Below, piece by piece: positions 24,715 through 33,177 of a stretch of 64,000 nucleotides of DNA. A program made the position numbers and the translations under genes. The DNA comes from Chloroflexota bacterium (GTDB lineage Bacteria; Chloroflexota; Anaerolineae; DTLA01), in NCBI GenBank assembly GCA_014874485.1, contig JADBJK010000063.1:1-64000 (forward strand), in the 5' to 3' direction. Below the pieces are notes generated by a model that was given only the letters and a program-made list of their open reading frames with translations, had not been told where the DNA came from and made no database searches. Position 1 is the first letter of the stretch. Every line of letters begins with the position of its first letter.

Positions 24715-25746
24715 ATGAGCACAGGCTACGTATACGACCCAATCTTCCTAGAGCACGATTTGCGAGGGCACCCCGAAAGCCGCGACCGACTCTGGCGCGT
24801 GATCCAGTTCCTCCGGGAGCAGCGCATCACCGAGCAGATGATCCCCATCCCCGCGGCCCCGATCCTTCGCCGATACCTGGAGTTGAATCATTCGGAGGCG
24901 TACATTGACCTGGTGGCCGAGGTGGCGGCGTCGGGCGGGGGATACCTGGACCCCGACACCTACGTTATGCCGCGGAGTTACGAGGCGGCGCTCTTCGCCG
25001 CTGGCGGCGTGCACGCGGCGGCGGTCGCTGTGCTGCGCGGGGACGTGAGCAACGCCATTTGCCTGGTGCGCCCGCCCGGGCATCATGCGCTCCGCAATCG
25101 GGGCATGGGCTTCTGCATCTTCAACAACATCGCGGTCGCGGCCCACGCGGTTCGGGCCGACGGGCTGGCAAGCCGCATCCTCATCGTGGACTTTGACGTG
25201 CACCACGGCAACGGCACCCAGGCCAGTTTCTACCGGGACCCCGACGTGCTGTTCTTCTCCACGCACCAGTATCCCTACTACCCGGGCACCGGCAGCATCC
25301 ATGAGATCGGCGATGGGCCGGGGCGGGGCTACACCATCAACGTCCCCCTGCCCCCCGGCACGGGCGATGGCGCCATGCGAACCATCTACGAGCAGATTCT
25401 GTGGCCGGCGGCACGGCGGTTCGCGCCCGAGTTGATCCTGGTCTCGGCGGGGTATGATGCTCACTGGAGCGACCCGCTGGCTTCCCTTGCCCTGTCCCTG
25501 CGTGGCTATGCGTGGATATGCCGCGAGTTGGTGAAGATGGCGAAGAAGGTCTGCGGCGGGCGAATCGTGTTCACCCTGGAGGGCGGATACCACACCGAGG
25601 TGTTGCCGCGCGCCGTGTACAACACGTGCCGCGCGCTGCTGGGGTTGCCGGAAGAGGGCGATCTGGACCCGCTGGGGCCGTCGCCGCGACCGGAGCCCTC
25701 GCTGAATTCCCTGGTCCGTTCGCTGCGCGAGGCGCACGGGTTGTAG
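24715..25746 (+). CDS. Histone deacetylase superfamily protein (acetoin utilisation/APAH-like)
   Basis: A 343-residue zinc hydrolase of the HDAC fold. Active-site residues are in place: the charge-relay His pair in RPPGHHALR, the Zn ligands in DFDVHHGNGTQ, and the third ligand in SAGYDAHWSDPL. Bacterial members deacetylate small molecules such as acetylpolyamines or act on acetylated proteins (AcuC). The start has GCGGAGG upstream. It is a single gene between repeat mosaics, so context does not reveal its substrate. Confidence 0.9.
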   Translation: MSTGYVYDPIFLEHDLRGHPESRDRLWRVIQFLREQRITEQMIPIPAAPILRRYLELNHSEAYIDLVAEVAASGGGYLDPDTYVMPRSYEAALFAAGGVHAAAVAVLRGDVSNAICLVRPPGHHALRNRGMGFCIFNNIAVAAHAVRADGLASRILIVDFDVHHGNGTQASFYRDPDVLFFSTHQYPYYPGTGSIHEIGDGPGRGYTINVPLPPGTGDGAMRTIYEQILWPAARRFAPELILVSAGYDAHWSDPLASLALSLRGYAWICRELVKMAKKVCGGRIVFTLEGGYHTEVLPRAVYNTCRALLGLPEEGDLDPLGPSPRPEPSLNSLVRSLREAHGL

Positions 25747-25764
25747 CGATCCCCCGGCGCGGAG

Positions 25765-25975
25765 GGAAGCCGCCAAGAATCTCGCCAACCGAGATGCTTC
25801 GCTCGCAATGACAGATGGGGTGTCATTGCGAGGGGCGAAGCCCCGAAGCAATCCCCGGAGCGTGAGATTGCTTCGCTTCGCTCGCAATGACAGATAAGGT
25901 GTCATTGCGAGGGGCGAAACCCCGAAGCAATCCCCGGAGCGTGAGATTGCTTCGCTTCGCTCGCAATGACAATGG
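25765..25975. repeat. Intergenic repeat mosaic, two near-identical units
   Basis: Two units of about 92 bases (tgtcattgcgaggggcgaa, gcaatccccggagcgtgag, attgcttcgcttcgctcgca) stand in tandem after part of a third. From 25976 to 26084 nothing is recognisable. Confidence 0.8.
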
Positions 25976-26084
25976 GGGGGAGCCTATTGCATTCGTGTCC
26001 ATTCGCGCGGATGCGCATCCGAACGCGGGTACCGCACGCGCCGACCCACCCCCCAGGACACAACCGGACGGCAACGACAGTGGG

Positions 26085-26113
26085 TTGTCGGAACAGGCCG
26101 CCCGCGCTATAAT
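26085..26113 (+). promoter_or_regulatory. Promoter of the cysteine desulfurase operon
   Basis: TTGTCG (26085-26090), 17 bases, TATAAT (26108-26113), about 33 bases from the predicted start to the ATG at 26153. Confidence 0.8.
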
Positions 26114-26152
26114 GGCCGTGTGCGACGCCGCCAAGACTCCGGAGATGAGACG

Positions 26153-27424
26153 ATGGACGTGAACCGCATTCGCGCCGATTTTGAGCCGCTTGCCCGCGAG
26201 CGCAACGGCAAGCCGCCGATTTACTTTGACAACGGCTGCATGACCCTGCGGCCGCGGGCCGTGATTGACGCCATGTGCGCGTACTACACCCAGTTCCCCG
26301 CGTGCGGGGGCGCGGGCCGCAGCCATCACTGGTTCGCCCAGGAGACCAACGAACGCGTGGAGGCGGCGCGCGAAAGCATCCGCCGATTCCTCAACGCGGC
26401 CCACACCGACGAGATCATCTTCACCCGCAACACCACCGAGGGCATCAACCTGGTGGCCCGCGCGTTCCCGTTCCAGAGGGGCGACGTGGTCCTCACCACC
26501 GACAAGGAGCACAACTCCAACCTGGTCCCCTGGCAGTACATGGCGGCCAAGATGGGCATTGAGCACCGCGCCATCCCCGTGCGCGCCGACAACACCTTTG
26601 ACCTGGACGCGCTGGAGTCGGCGCTCAAGGATCCACGGGTGAAACTGGCTGCGTTCGGGCATGTGTCCAACCTGGACGGGGTGGAGATTCCCGCGCGCGA
26701 AATCATCCGCATGTGCCACGAGCGCGGCGTGCAGGTGCTGCTGGACGGCGCGCAGAGCGTTCCGCACCAGCGGGTGGATGTGCAGGCGCTGGGGGTGGAC
26801 TACTTGGCGTTCTCGCTGCACAAGATGTGCGGGCCCAGCGGCGTGGGCGCGCTGTACGTCCGCCGCGAGCACTACGCCCACCTGGACAACTTCCTAGTGG
26901 GCGGCGACACCATCCGCGACACGTGGGCCGACCGCCCGCCAGAGTTCTTGCCCCCGCCCTACAAGTACGAGGCGGGGTTGCAGGACTACGGCGGCAGGAT
27001 CGGCGCGGGCGCGGCGGTGGAGTACCTGGAGCGCCTGGACATGCAGGCGATTCACGAGCACGAGGTTGCCCTCAACCGCTGTCTCACCGAGGGCCTGTCG
27101 CAGTTTGAGGAATTGGAGATCATCGGCCCGCCCGAGCCGGAGAAGCGCGGCAGCATCATCTGCTTCTTCACCAAGAAGCCAGGGCTGGGCCTCCTGGCCG
27201 ACATGCTGGACGAGCGAAGCAACATCATGGTGCGCTCGGGCATGTTCTGCGTCAACTCGTGGTTCAACGCCCGCCGCATCAGCCGCAACGTTACGGCCGT
27301 GCGCGTGTCGCTCTACATGTACAACACGCTGGACGAGTGCAAGGTCTTTCTGGACACCGTGCGCGAAATCCTTGCCGAACCGATGTTTGAGGGGCTGCCC
27401 ATACTCCCCGTGCGGGAACCGTAA
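26153..27424 (+). CDS. Cysteine desulfurase/selenocysteine lyase (SufS/CsdA-like)
   Basis: A 423-residue PLP enzyme, class V aminotransferase fold. NTTEGINLVA, DKEHNSNLVPW and LDGAQSVPHQRVDVQALGVDYLAFSLHKMCGPSGVGAL (quoted in part; the Lys in HKMCGPSG binds PLP) are typical. The persulfide Cys lies in VRSGMFCVNSW, replacing the usual RSGHHCAQP. It should take sulfur from cysteine for Fe-S clusters, and the gene after it encodes an IscU-like scaffold. The ATG at 26153 is preferred to an upstream GTG. Confidence 0.88.
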   Translation: MDVNRIRADFEPLARERNGKPPIYFDNGCMTLRPRAVIDAMCAYYTQFPACGGAGRSHHWFAQETNERVEAARESIRRFLNAAHTDEIIFTRNTTEGINLVARAFPFQRGDVVLTTDKEHNSNLVPWQYMAAKMGIEHRAIPVRADNTFDLDALESALKDPRVKLAAFGHVSNLDGVEIPAREIIRMCHERGVQVLLDGAQSVPHQRVDVQALGVDYLAFSLHKMCGPSGVGALYVRREHYAHLDNFLVGGDTIRDTWADRPPEFLPPPYKYEAGLQDYGGRIGAGAAVEYLERLDMQAIHEHEVALNRCLTEGLSQFEELEIIGPPEPEKRGSIICFFTKKPGLGLLADMLDERSNIMVRSGMFCVNSWFNARRISRNVTAVRVSLYMYNTLDECKVFLDTVREILAEPMFEGLPILPVREP

Positions 27425-27446
27425 CCGCGCGACCAGGTGAACGGAT

Positions 27447-27845
27447 ATGTCGGACAAGGTTATCATCCAGAAGTTCCGCGAAATCTTCACCGGCCCAAGC
27501 CCGTATCTCGGCAGGTTGCAGGATGCCACCGTCTGCGCCGACGCTCTGGCATGCCGCGGAAGCAAAGACCACCTCTACCTGTACGCCCGCATCGTGGGCG
27601 ACCGGATTGAGGACGTGAAGTTTGAGTGCGGCATGTGCGACCCCGAGATGTTCGTTACGGCCGACATCATGTGCCGCCTCGTCCACGGCCGCCGCGTGAG
27701 CGAACTGGCCTACGTGGACTGGCCCACGTTCAGCGCGGCGCTGGGGTTTGAGTCCGAGGACATGCAGGCGCACTTTGAGGGCGCGCGCAGGGTGCTGGAC
27801 GCGCTGGTGGAGCACCACTGGGCGGGCAAGCCCTGCGAGTTCTAG
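27447..27845 (+). CDS. IscU/NifU-like iron-sulfur scaffold, divergent
   Basis: A 132-residue protein with the NifU N-terminal fold pattern: ACRGSKDHLYLYARIVGDRIEDVKFECGMCDPEMFVTADIMCRLVHGR (quoted in fragments only: ACRGSKDHLYLY; VKFECGMCDPEMF; ADIMCRLVHGR). Six cysteines occur, but the classical scaffold spacing is altered, with CGMC where IscU has GxGC and an Ala or Ser follows. It starts 22 bases after the desulfurase and is followed by nfo at eight bases. Probably the partner of the desulfurase in a SUF-like system. Confidence 0.75.
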   Translation: MSDKVIIQKFREIFTGPSPYLGRLQDATVCADALACRGSKDHLYLYARIVGDRIEDVKFECGMCDPEMFVTADIMCRLVHGRRVSELAYVDWPTFSAALGFESEDMQAHFEGARRVLDALVEHHWAGKPCEF

Positions 27846-27852
27846 GGGGCCT

Positions 27853-28731
27853 ATGCCCAGGCTCGGCGCGCACATGTCCATCGCGGGCGGGGTGGATCGC
27901 GCCATCTTGCGCGGGCACTCCATCGGCTGCGAGGCCATCCAGATTTTCACCAAGAGCAACAACCAGTGGCGGGCCGCGCCGCTCACCGACGACACCCTGG
28001 TGCGGTTCCACGCCAACCAGCAGGCCACCGGCATCGGCCCCGTCGTCGGGCACGACGCGTATCTCATCAACCTGGCCTCGCCGGATCCGGCGCTGTGGCG
28101 CAAGTCGGTGGACGCCTTCGTGGAGGAGATGGAGCGCGCCGGACGTATGGGACTTCCGTACCTCGTTACGCACCCGGGGGCGCACACCGGCGCGGGCGAG
28201 GAGGTCGGCGTGCGCCGCGTGGCCCAGGCCCTGGACGAAATCCACGAGCGCACGGCCCACATCCCGACCATGATTCTGCTGGAGACGACGGCGGGCGCGG
28301 GAAGCACCCTCGGCGGCTCGTTTGAGCAATTGGCCGAGATCATCGCCTGGACGCGGCATCCGGATCGGCTGGGCGTCTGCCTGGATACCTGCCACGCCTT
28401 CGCCGCGGGGTACGACCTGCGGACGCCGGAGACCTACGCCGCCACGTTTGGCGCCTTTGATCGCATCCTGGGCCTGCACCGCCTGCGGGTGTTTCACCTC
28501 AACGACTCCAAGCGCGAACTGGGCAGTCGGGCGGACCGCCACGAGCACATCGGCCGGGGGGTTCTGGGGCTGGAGGCGTTTCGGCTTCTGCTGAACGACC
28601 CCCGCTTCGCCGACCGGCCCATGATTCTGGAGACGCCCAAAGGCCCCGACATGGCCGAGGATGTGGAGAACCTGCGGGTGCTGCGGTCGCTCATGGGCGA
28701 AGCGTCCCCTGCGGCGGGAGGTCGGGGATGA
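27853..28731 (+). CDS. nfo: Endonuclease IV (AP endonuclease)
   Basis: A 292-residue TIM-barrel DNA repair enzyme that cleaves abasic sites using three metal ions. Metal-binding segments are LGAHMSIAGG, VTHPGAHTGAG, LLETTAGAGST, CLDTCHAFAAGYD, HLNDSKRELGSRADRHEHIG and LETPKG. Length is normal. The ATG at 27853 lies eight bases after the scaffold gene stop. It shares the operon with the desulfurase and scaffold, perhaps by chance, since endonuclease IV itself has no cluster. Confidence 0.95.
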   Translation: MPRLGAHMSIAGGVDRAILRGHSIGCEAIQIFTKSNNQWRAAPLTDDTLVRFHANQQATGIGPVVGHDAYLINLASPDPALWRKSVDAFVEEMERAGRMGLPYLVTHPGAHTGAGEEVGVRRVAQALDEIHERTAHIPTMILLETTAGAGSTLGGSFEQLAEIIAWTRHPDRLGVCLDTCHAFAAGYDLRTPETYAATFGAFDRILGLHRLRVFHLNDSKRELGSRADRHEHIGRGVLGLEAFRLLLNDPRFADRPMILETPKGPDMAEDVENLRVLRSLMGEASPAAGGRG

Positions 28732-28880
28732 GGAAGAAGCGGATTCTCAAGCCCGATGGGCGGTATCTGATCCTCTACGAATTCGGCGAAGCCGAGCCGT
28801 CTGCGGCTGTTGGCTCTGACACCGGCCTGGCGTATAATAGGCCCGAACCCGAAACCACACCAACGGATGGGAGTAACGTC
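28728..28880 (+). other. Small in-frame ORF fused to tpiA upstream; contains the tpiA promoter
   Basis: An ATG overlapping the nfo stop (ATGA) opens a frame that starts MRKKRILKPDGRYLILYEF and continues without stop into tpiA. The first 21 residues look protein-like, while the rest is low complexity and spans a strong promoter. Either a short peptide is made as an N-terminal extension of TpiA on the longer transcript, or the gene has lost its stop codon. Function is unknown. Confidence 0.35.
28810..28838 (+). promoter_or_regulatory. Promoter of tpiA
   Basis: TTGGCT (28810-28815), 17 bases, TATAAT (28833-28838). It lies inside the upstream open frame and 42 bases before the tpiA ATG at 28881. 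Confidence 0.75.
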
Positions 28881-29657
28881 ATGCGGACACCGATTATCGC
28901 GGGCAACTGGAAGATGTACAAGACCGTGGACGAATCCGTCGCGCTGGTCAAGGCGATGCGGTCGGCGCTGGAGGCCATCGGCGGGATTGAGACGGTGGTG
29001 TGCCCGCCGTTTTTGTCGCTGCCCCATGTGGCCGAGGCGCTGCGCGGGTCCACCATCGGCGTGGGCGCGCAGGACATGTTCTGGAAGGACGAGGGGGCCT
29101 ACACCGGCGAGGTGTCGCCCGTCATGCTGAGGCCCTATTGCCGGTACGTTATCCTGGGCCACTCGGAGCGGCGGCAGCACTTTGGCGAGACCGACGAGAC
29201 CGTGAACCTGAAGGTGAAGGCGGCGCTGGCTCACGGGCTGGTGCCCATCGTGTGCGTGGGGGAGAACCTGGCGCAGAACGAGGCGGGCCAGACGCAGGAG
29301 GTTGTGGAGGCCCAGGTGCGCGGGGCGCTGGCCGGGCTGACCGCCGAGCAGGTCGCGGGCATCGTCATCGCCTACGAGCCGGTGTGGGCCATCGGCACAG
29401 GCAAGCCGGCCACGGGCGAGGGGGCCAACGCCACCATCAAGACCGCCGTCCGGCAGACGGTGGCGCATCTGTTCGGCGAGTCGGTCGCCGAGCGCGTTCG
29501 CGTGCAGTACGGCGGGAGCGTGAAGCCGGGCAACATCGCCGAGTTCATGAGCCAGCCGGACATAGACGGCGCGCTGGTGGGCGGGGCGAGCCTGAAGGCC
29601 GAGGACTTCGTGGAGATCGTGAAACTTTCGGCCCAGGCGAAGGGCCTAGCACGCTAG
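28881..29657 (+). CDS. tpiA: Triose-phosphate isomerase
   Basis: A 258-residue glycolytic enzyme that interconverts dihydroxyacetone phosphate and glyceraldehyde 3-phosphate. NWKMYK (substrate Lys), LGHSERR (catalytic His), AYEPVWAIGTG (catalytic Glu) and the phosphate site YGGSVKPGN are all present. The start at 28881 gives the canonical MRTPIIAGNWKMYK; the frame is open 51 codons further upstream. Followed at 12 bases by a membrane protease gene. Confidence 0.96.
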   Translation: MRTPIIAGNWKMYKTVDESVALVKAMRSALEAIGGIETVVCPPFLSLPHVAEALRGSTIGVGAQDMFWKDEGAYTGEVSPVMLRPYCRYVILGHSERRQHFGETDETVNLKVKAALAHGLVPIVCVGENLAQNEAGQTQEVVEAQVRGALAGLTAEQVAGIVIAYEPVWAIGTGKPATGEGANATIKTAVRQTVAHLFGESVAERVRVQYGGSVKPGNIAEFMSQPDIDGALVGGASLKAEDFVEIVKLSAQAKGLAR

Positions 29658-29669
29658 CGAAGGCAGACG

Positions 29670-30428
29670 ATGCTCGGCCCCTGGACCCCCGTCGCGACGT
29701 TCCTTGTCGGCTTCCTGATGGTGCTCCTGCTGACGCGGTGGAACACCCATCACTTGCAGGGGCTGATGTTCCTCCTCGGGGCCGACGAGGAGATCGTGAT
29801 GTACCTGCAGTTCATCCTGCTGTTCCCGGGCATCCTGGTGCATGAGATCGCCCACTGGCTGACGGCGAAACTGCTGGGCGTCCGCACGCTGGACTTCTCG
29901 GTGTGGCCCAAGCGCAAGAGCAAGGGCAAGGTTCAGTACGGCGCGGTGCGGATTGCCCAGACCGACATCGTGCGCGGCTCGCTCATCGGGCTGGCGCCGC
30001 TGGTCGTGGCGAGCCTGCTCATCATCGCCATCGGGCGCTATGCCCTGGGCACGGAGGCCCTGAGGCAGGCGGTGGCATCGGGCCAGTGGGGGCTGGTGTG
30101 GGGTGCGCTGTCCCAGTCCGTGCGCGCCGCGGATTTCTGGCTGTGGATGTACCTCATCTTCGCCATCAGCAACGCCATGTTCCCCAGCGAATCGGACCGA
30201 GAGGCGTGGAAGCCGCTGCTCCTCTACGGCGCGGTTGTGGCAGTCCTGCTGTACCTCGTTGGCTGGAAGCCCCCGGTGGAGTCGGTGCAGGCGGCGCTGG
30301 CGCGGGCGCTGAACCCGCTTATCTACGCCTTCGCCGTTACGGCGGCTGTGGACGCCTTCTTCGCGGCGGCGATTGGCTTGGTGGAGATCGTGGTGGGCCG
30401 CCTGCTGGGCAAGCGGATCGTGTATTGA
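29670..30428 (+). CDS. M50-like integral membrane metalloprotease
   Basis: A 252-residue protein with about six hydrophobic segments. The zinc motif HEIAHW lies in a membrane segment (residues about 52-57 after FPGILV), and a later segment has SNAMFPSESD, resembling the NxxPxxxxD third-ligand motif of site-2 proteases. No PDZ domain is present. It may process a membrane-bound regulator, but no anti-sigma factor is adjacent. Alternatively it could be a non-catalytic relative. Begins 12 bases after tpiA. Confidence 0.7.
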   Translation: MLGPWTPVATFLVGFLMVLLLTRWNTHHLQGLMFLLGADEEIVMYLQFILLFPGILVHEIAHWLTAKLLGVRTLDFSVWPKRKSKGKVQYGAVRIAQTDIVRGSLIGLAPLVVASLLIIAIGRYALGTEALRQAVASGQWGLVWGALSQSVRAADFWLWMYLIFAISNAMFPSESDREAWKPLLLYGAVVAVLLYLVGWKPPVESVQAALARALNPLIYAFAVTAAVDAFFAAAIGLVEIVVGRLLGKRIVY

Positions 30429-30429
30429 T

Positions 30430-31040
30430 AGGGGCGCAATTCGTAGGGGCGCAATCCGTAGGGGCGCAATTCAATTGCGCCCCTACAATACGGGGCCGTT
30501 CGCGTGGTGCGAATCCAAATCCAATTGCGCCCCCAACGGCACGGGGGCGTTCGCGCGGTGCGAATCCAATTGCGCCCGCCCCAGGTGCGCAATTCGTAGG
30601 GGCGGAATCCGTGGTAGGGGCGCAATTCAATTGCGCCCCTACAGGGGGCAATCCAATTGCGCCCCTACAATACGGGGCCGTTCGCGTGGTGCGAATCCAA
30701 ATCCAATTGCGCCCCCAACGGCACGGGGGCGTTCGCGCGGTGCGAATCCAATTGCGCCCGCCCCAGGTGCGCAATTCGTAGGGGCGGAATCCGTGGTAGG
30801 GGCGCAATTCAATTGCGCCCCTACAGGGGGCAATCCAATTGCGCCCCTACAATACGGGGCCGTTCGCGTGGTACGAATCCAAATCCAATTGCGCCCCCAA
30901 CGGCAAGGGGGCGTTCGCGCGGTGCGAATCCAATTGCGCCCGCCCCAGGCGCGCAATTCGTAGGTGCGCAATTCGTAGTGCGGAATCCGTGATAGGTGCG
31001 CAATTCGTAGGGGCGCAATTCAATTGCGCCCCTACAGGGT
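30430..31040. repeat. 182-bp tandem repeat rich in a GGGGCGCAATT palindrome
   Basis: About three copies of a 182-bp unit (marker words at 30484, 30666 and 30848) differ by a few bases. Each unit holds several copies of the inverted repeat GGGGCGCAATT/AATTGCGCCCC, and GTGCGAATCCAATTGCGCC variants. Reading frames in this stretch are repeat translations, not genes. Confidence 0.92.
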
Positions 31041-31051
31041 GCGCCCGTTTT

Positions 31052-31078
31052 TTGACGCCGCGCGAAGTCGTATATAAT
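31052..31078 (+). promoter_or_regulatory. Promoter of the chelatase genes
   Basis: TTGACG (31052-31057) and TATAAT (31073-31078) with a 15-base spacer, or TTTGAC with 16. About 35 bases lie between the predicted start and the ATG at 31122. Confidence 0.6.
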
Positions 31079-31121
31079 AATCTGTGAATGTTCTAACAAG
31101 ACCGTACCGGGTGGTAATGAC

Positions 31122-32219
31122 ATGGCGCGGACCATATTCCCATTCACAGCCATCGTTGACCAGCAGACCATGAAGCGGGCACTGATCCTGAACGCGGTGA
31201 ACCCGCTCATCGGCGGCGTGCTCATTCGGGGCGAGCGCGGCACCGCCAAGTCCACCGCTGCCCGCGCCCTGGCCGCGCTCCTGCCGGAAATTGACGTCGT
31301 CGCCGACTGCATCTACCGCTGCGACCCGCACAACCCAGAGACCATGTGCGACTCCTGCCGCGAGCGCCTGGCCCAGGGTGAGACGCTCCCCGTCGGCAGG
31401 GCGGTTACCCGCATGGTGGAACTGCCGGTGAGCGCCACCGAGGACCGCGTCGTGGGCACGCTGGACATTGAGCACGCGCTCAAGACCGGCGAGAAGCGCT
31501 TTGAGCCGGGCATCCTCGCCGCGGCCAACCGTGGGCTTCTCTACGTGGACGAGGTCAACCTGCTGGATGACCACGTGGTGGACCTGCTTCTGGACTCGGC
31601 GGCGATGGGCGTGAACTACGTGGAGCGCGAGGGGATTTCCTTCTCCCACCCGGCCCGCTTCATCCTCGTGGGAACCATGAACCCCGAAGAGGGCGAACTG
31701 CGCCCCCAACTGCTGGACAGGTTCGCGCTGTGCGTAGAGATCAAGGGGCTGACGGAACCACGCGAGCGCATGGAGGTGCTGGAGCGACGCATCCAGTTTG
31801 ACGCCGACCCGGAGGGCTTCCGCGCCGAATGGGAGCCGCGCGAACGGAAACTGTCCGAGGACATCGCCCGGGCGCGTGTGCTCCTGCCGCGCGTCAGGTA
31901 CGATGACACCGACCTCTACACCATCGCCCAACTGACGGCGGCTATGAAGGTGGACGGCCACCGCGCCGACATCGTCATCCTGAAGACGGCCATCGCCAAC
32001 GCCGCCTTCTCGGGCCGCGATCACATCACCGACGAGGACATCCTGCTGGCGGCGGAGTTGGCCCTGCCCCACCGAATGAAACGCCAGCCGTTCCAGGATG
32101 AGGAAATCCGCTTTGAGGAACTGAAGGCCAAACTGGAGAAGGTCCAGGCCGAGGCGATGGCCCAGCAGGATGCGAGCCGCTTGGATGCCGAGGCGGACGT
32201 AAAAAAAAAGACCAGGTAA
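31122..32219 (+). CDS. Magnesium/cobalt chelatase AAA ATPase subunit (ChlI/BchI)
   Basis: A 365-residue AAA+ ATPase. Walker [11 protein letters not shown], the insertion with [13 protein letters not shown], Walker [11 protein letters not shown], sensor 1 VGTMNPEEG and the Arg-finger region [10 protein letters not shown] are present. It powers metal insertion into a tetrapyrrole (Mg in bacteriochlorophyll, or Co in cobalamin synthesis). The gene ends at TAA a few codons after a run of nine A residues and one G; the chlD frame lies one base back. No large chelatase subunit (BchH/CobN) is in the window. Confidence 0.92.
   Translation: MARTIFPFTAIVDQQTMKRALILNAVNPLIGGVLIRGERGTAKSTAARALAALLPEIDVVADCIYRCDPHNPETMCDSCRERLAQGETLPVGRAVTRMVELPVSATEDRVVGTLDIEHALKTGEKRFEPGILAAANRGLLYVDEVNLLDDHVVDLLLDSAAMGVNYVEREGISFSHPARFILVGTMNPEEGELRPQLLDRFALCVEIKGLTEPRERMEVLERRIQFDADPEGFRAEWEPRERKLSEDIARARVLLPRVRYDDTDLYTIAQLTAAMKVDGHRADIVILKTAIANAAFSGRDHITDEDILLAAELALPHRMKRQPFQDEEIRFEELKAKLEKVQAEAMAQQDASRLDAEADVKKKTR
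32190..32218 (+). other. Probable programmed -1 frameshift signal in chlI/chlD
   Basis: The slippery heptamer A-AAA-AAG (32204-32210) is in the chlI frame and is followed by ACC AGG TAA (stop 32217-32219). GAGG at 32190-32193 ends ten bases before it, the same layout as the stimulatory internal Shine-Dalgarno of dnaX. After a -1 slip reading continues GAC CAG GTA ACG into an open frame that leads to the VWA domain at 32309-33157. Such frameshifting in chlD genes is known from other bacteria. Confidence 0.8.
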
Positions 32220-32308
32220 CGGAGCCCTCGCCTGACGTCGGCGGGAGCGGCGTCGCCATCAAGGGCCACGACGCGACCCCGCTGGGGTTCAAGGGCGCGC
32301 AGGAAGCC

Positions 32309-33157
32309 ATGCTGGCCGTGGACATCGGCCCGACCTTCAAGCCCCGCCGGTTGAGCACCCCCCTGGACCGCCTCACCCGCAGCACGGCGGGCAAGCGCAG
32401 CCTCACCAAGACCAAGCGCAAGCGCGGGCGTTACGTGCAGAGCCTGCCGGCCAACGGCAAGCCCGACGACCTGGCGCTGGACGCGACCCTGCGCCACGCC
32501 GCCCTGAGCCGCACGCGCGAGCACAGGACCGAGCCGGGCATCCAGTTGAAGAAGTCCGACTGGCAGAAGAAGGTGCGGGTGCGCCGTGCCGCGAATCTCA
32601 TCCTCTTCGTGGTGGATGCCAGTTGGTCCATGGCCGCGTCCGAGCGCATAGAAGCCACCAAAGGCGCCATCTTCTCCCTGCTCACCGACGCCTACAAGCG
32701 GCGCGATCAGGTGGGGCTGGTGGTGTTCCAGCGCGAGGAGGCTCGGCTGGAGTTGGCCCCCACGTCCAGCGTGGAACTGGCCAAGGAGGCGCTGAAGGAC
32801 ATCCCCGTGGGCGGCAAGACACCCCTGAGCCACGGCCTGGTGCTGGCCTATCGGGTGATCCAGCAGGCCCGCCGCAAAGATCCCGAGGTGATGCCGCTGA
32901 TGATTCTCCTGACCGACGGCGCGGGCAACGTGTCGCTCACCCGCTTGCCGCCGCAGGAGGAGGCGCTCCGCGTGGCGCGGCTCATCGCCCGCAGCGGTAT
33001 TCGTTCGGTGGTCATCAACATGGAGCACCCGTCCTTTGACCGCGGCCTGACCCAGGAACTGGCCGACGCCCTGAAGGGGCCGTGCTACACGCTCCGCGAG
33101 TTGCGCGCCCAGGAGTTGTACCAGACGGTGCGCGACGAACTGGCCGCCGATAGGTAG
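32309..33157 (+). CDS. Chelatase VWA subunit (ChlD C-terminal part), probably expressed by -1 frameshift
   Basis: The region encodes a basic linker and a von Willebrand A domain: MIDAS residues are in VVDASWSMAAS, the Thr in GGKTPLSHGL, and the Asp in LTDGAGNVS. This is the ChlD/BchD C-terminal half that docks the ATPase ring to the large subunit. The frame is open back to the slippery site at 32204, so the likely product is a ChlI-linker-VWA fusion of 31122-33157 made by frameshifting. Independent start at the ATG 32309 (AGGA five bases before it) is possible but would give a VWA protein without its AAA half. Confidence 0.85.
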   Translation: MLAVDIGPTFKPRRLSTPLDRLTRSTAGKRSLTKTKRKRGRYVQSLPANGKPDDLALDATLRHAALSRTREHRTEPGIQLKKSDWQKKVRVRRAANLILFVVDASWSMAASERIEATKGAIFSLLTDAYKRRDQVGLVVFQREEARLELAPTSSVELAKEALKDIPVGGKTPLSHGLVLAYRVIQQARRKDPEVMPLMILLTDGAGNVSLTRLPPQEEALRVARLIARSGIRSVVINMEHPSFDRGLTQELADALKGPCYTLRELRAQELYQTVRDELAADR

Positions 33158-33177
33158 AGCGCGACGAGGAGAACCCC

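Noticed and set aside
24175-24740. Frames encoding words such as CHCERSEAI and ILRRSAPQNDS
   Set aside because: These are the translated tcattgcgag repeat modules, seen in every mosaic of the window in several frames.
30430-31087. Long arginine- and asparagine-rich frames on both strands across this stretch
   Set aside because: They are translations of the 182-bp tandem repeat and its GCGCAATT palindromes; there are no ribosome sites and the two strands are equally open.
32220-32308. chlI/chlD gap interpreted as a simple frameshift mutation (pseudogene)
   Set aside because: Both parts are intact, the slip site is a canonical A-AAA-AAG with a correctly spaced internal Shine-Dalgarno, and the stop follows at once, which fits programmed use better than decay; a sequencing error in the A-run remains to be excluded.
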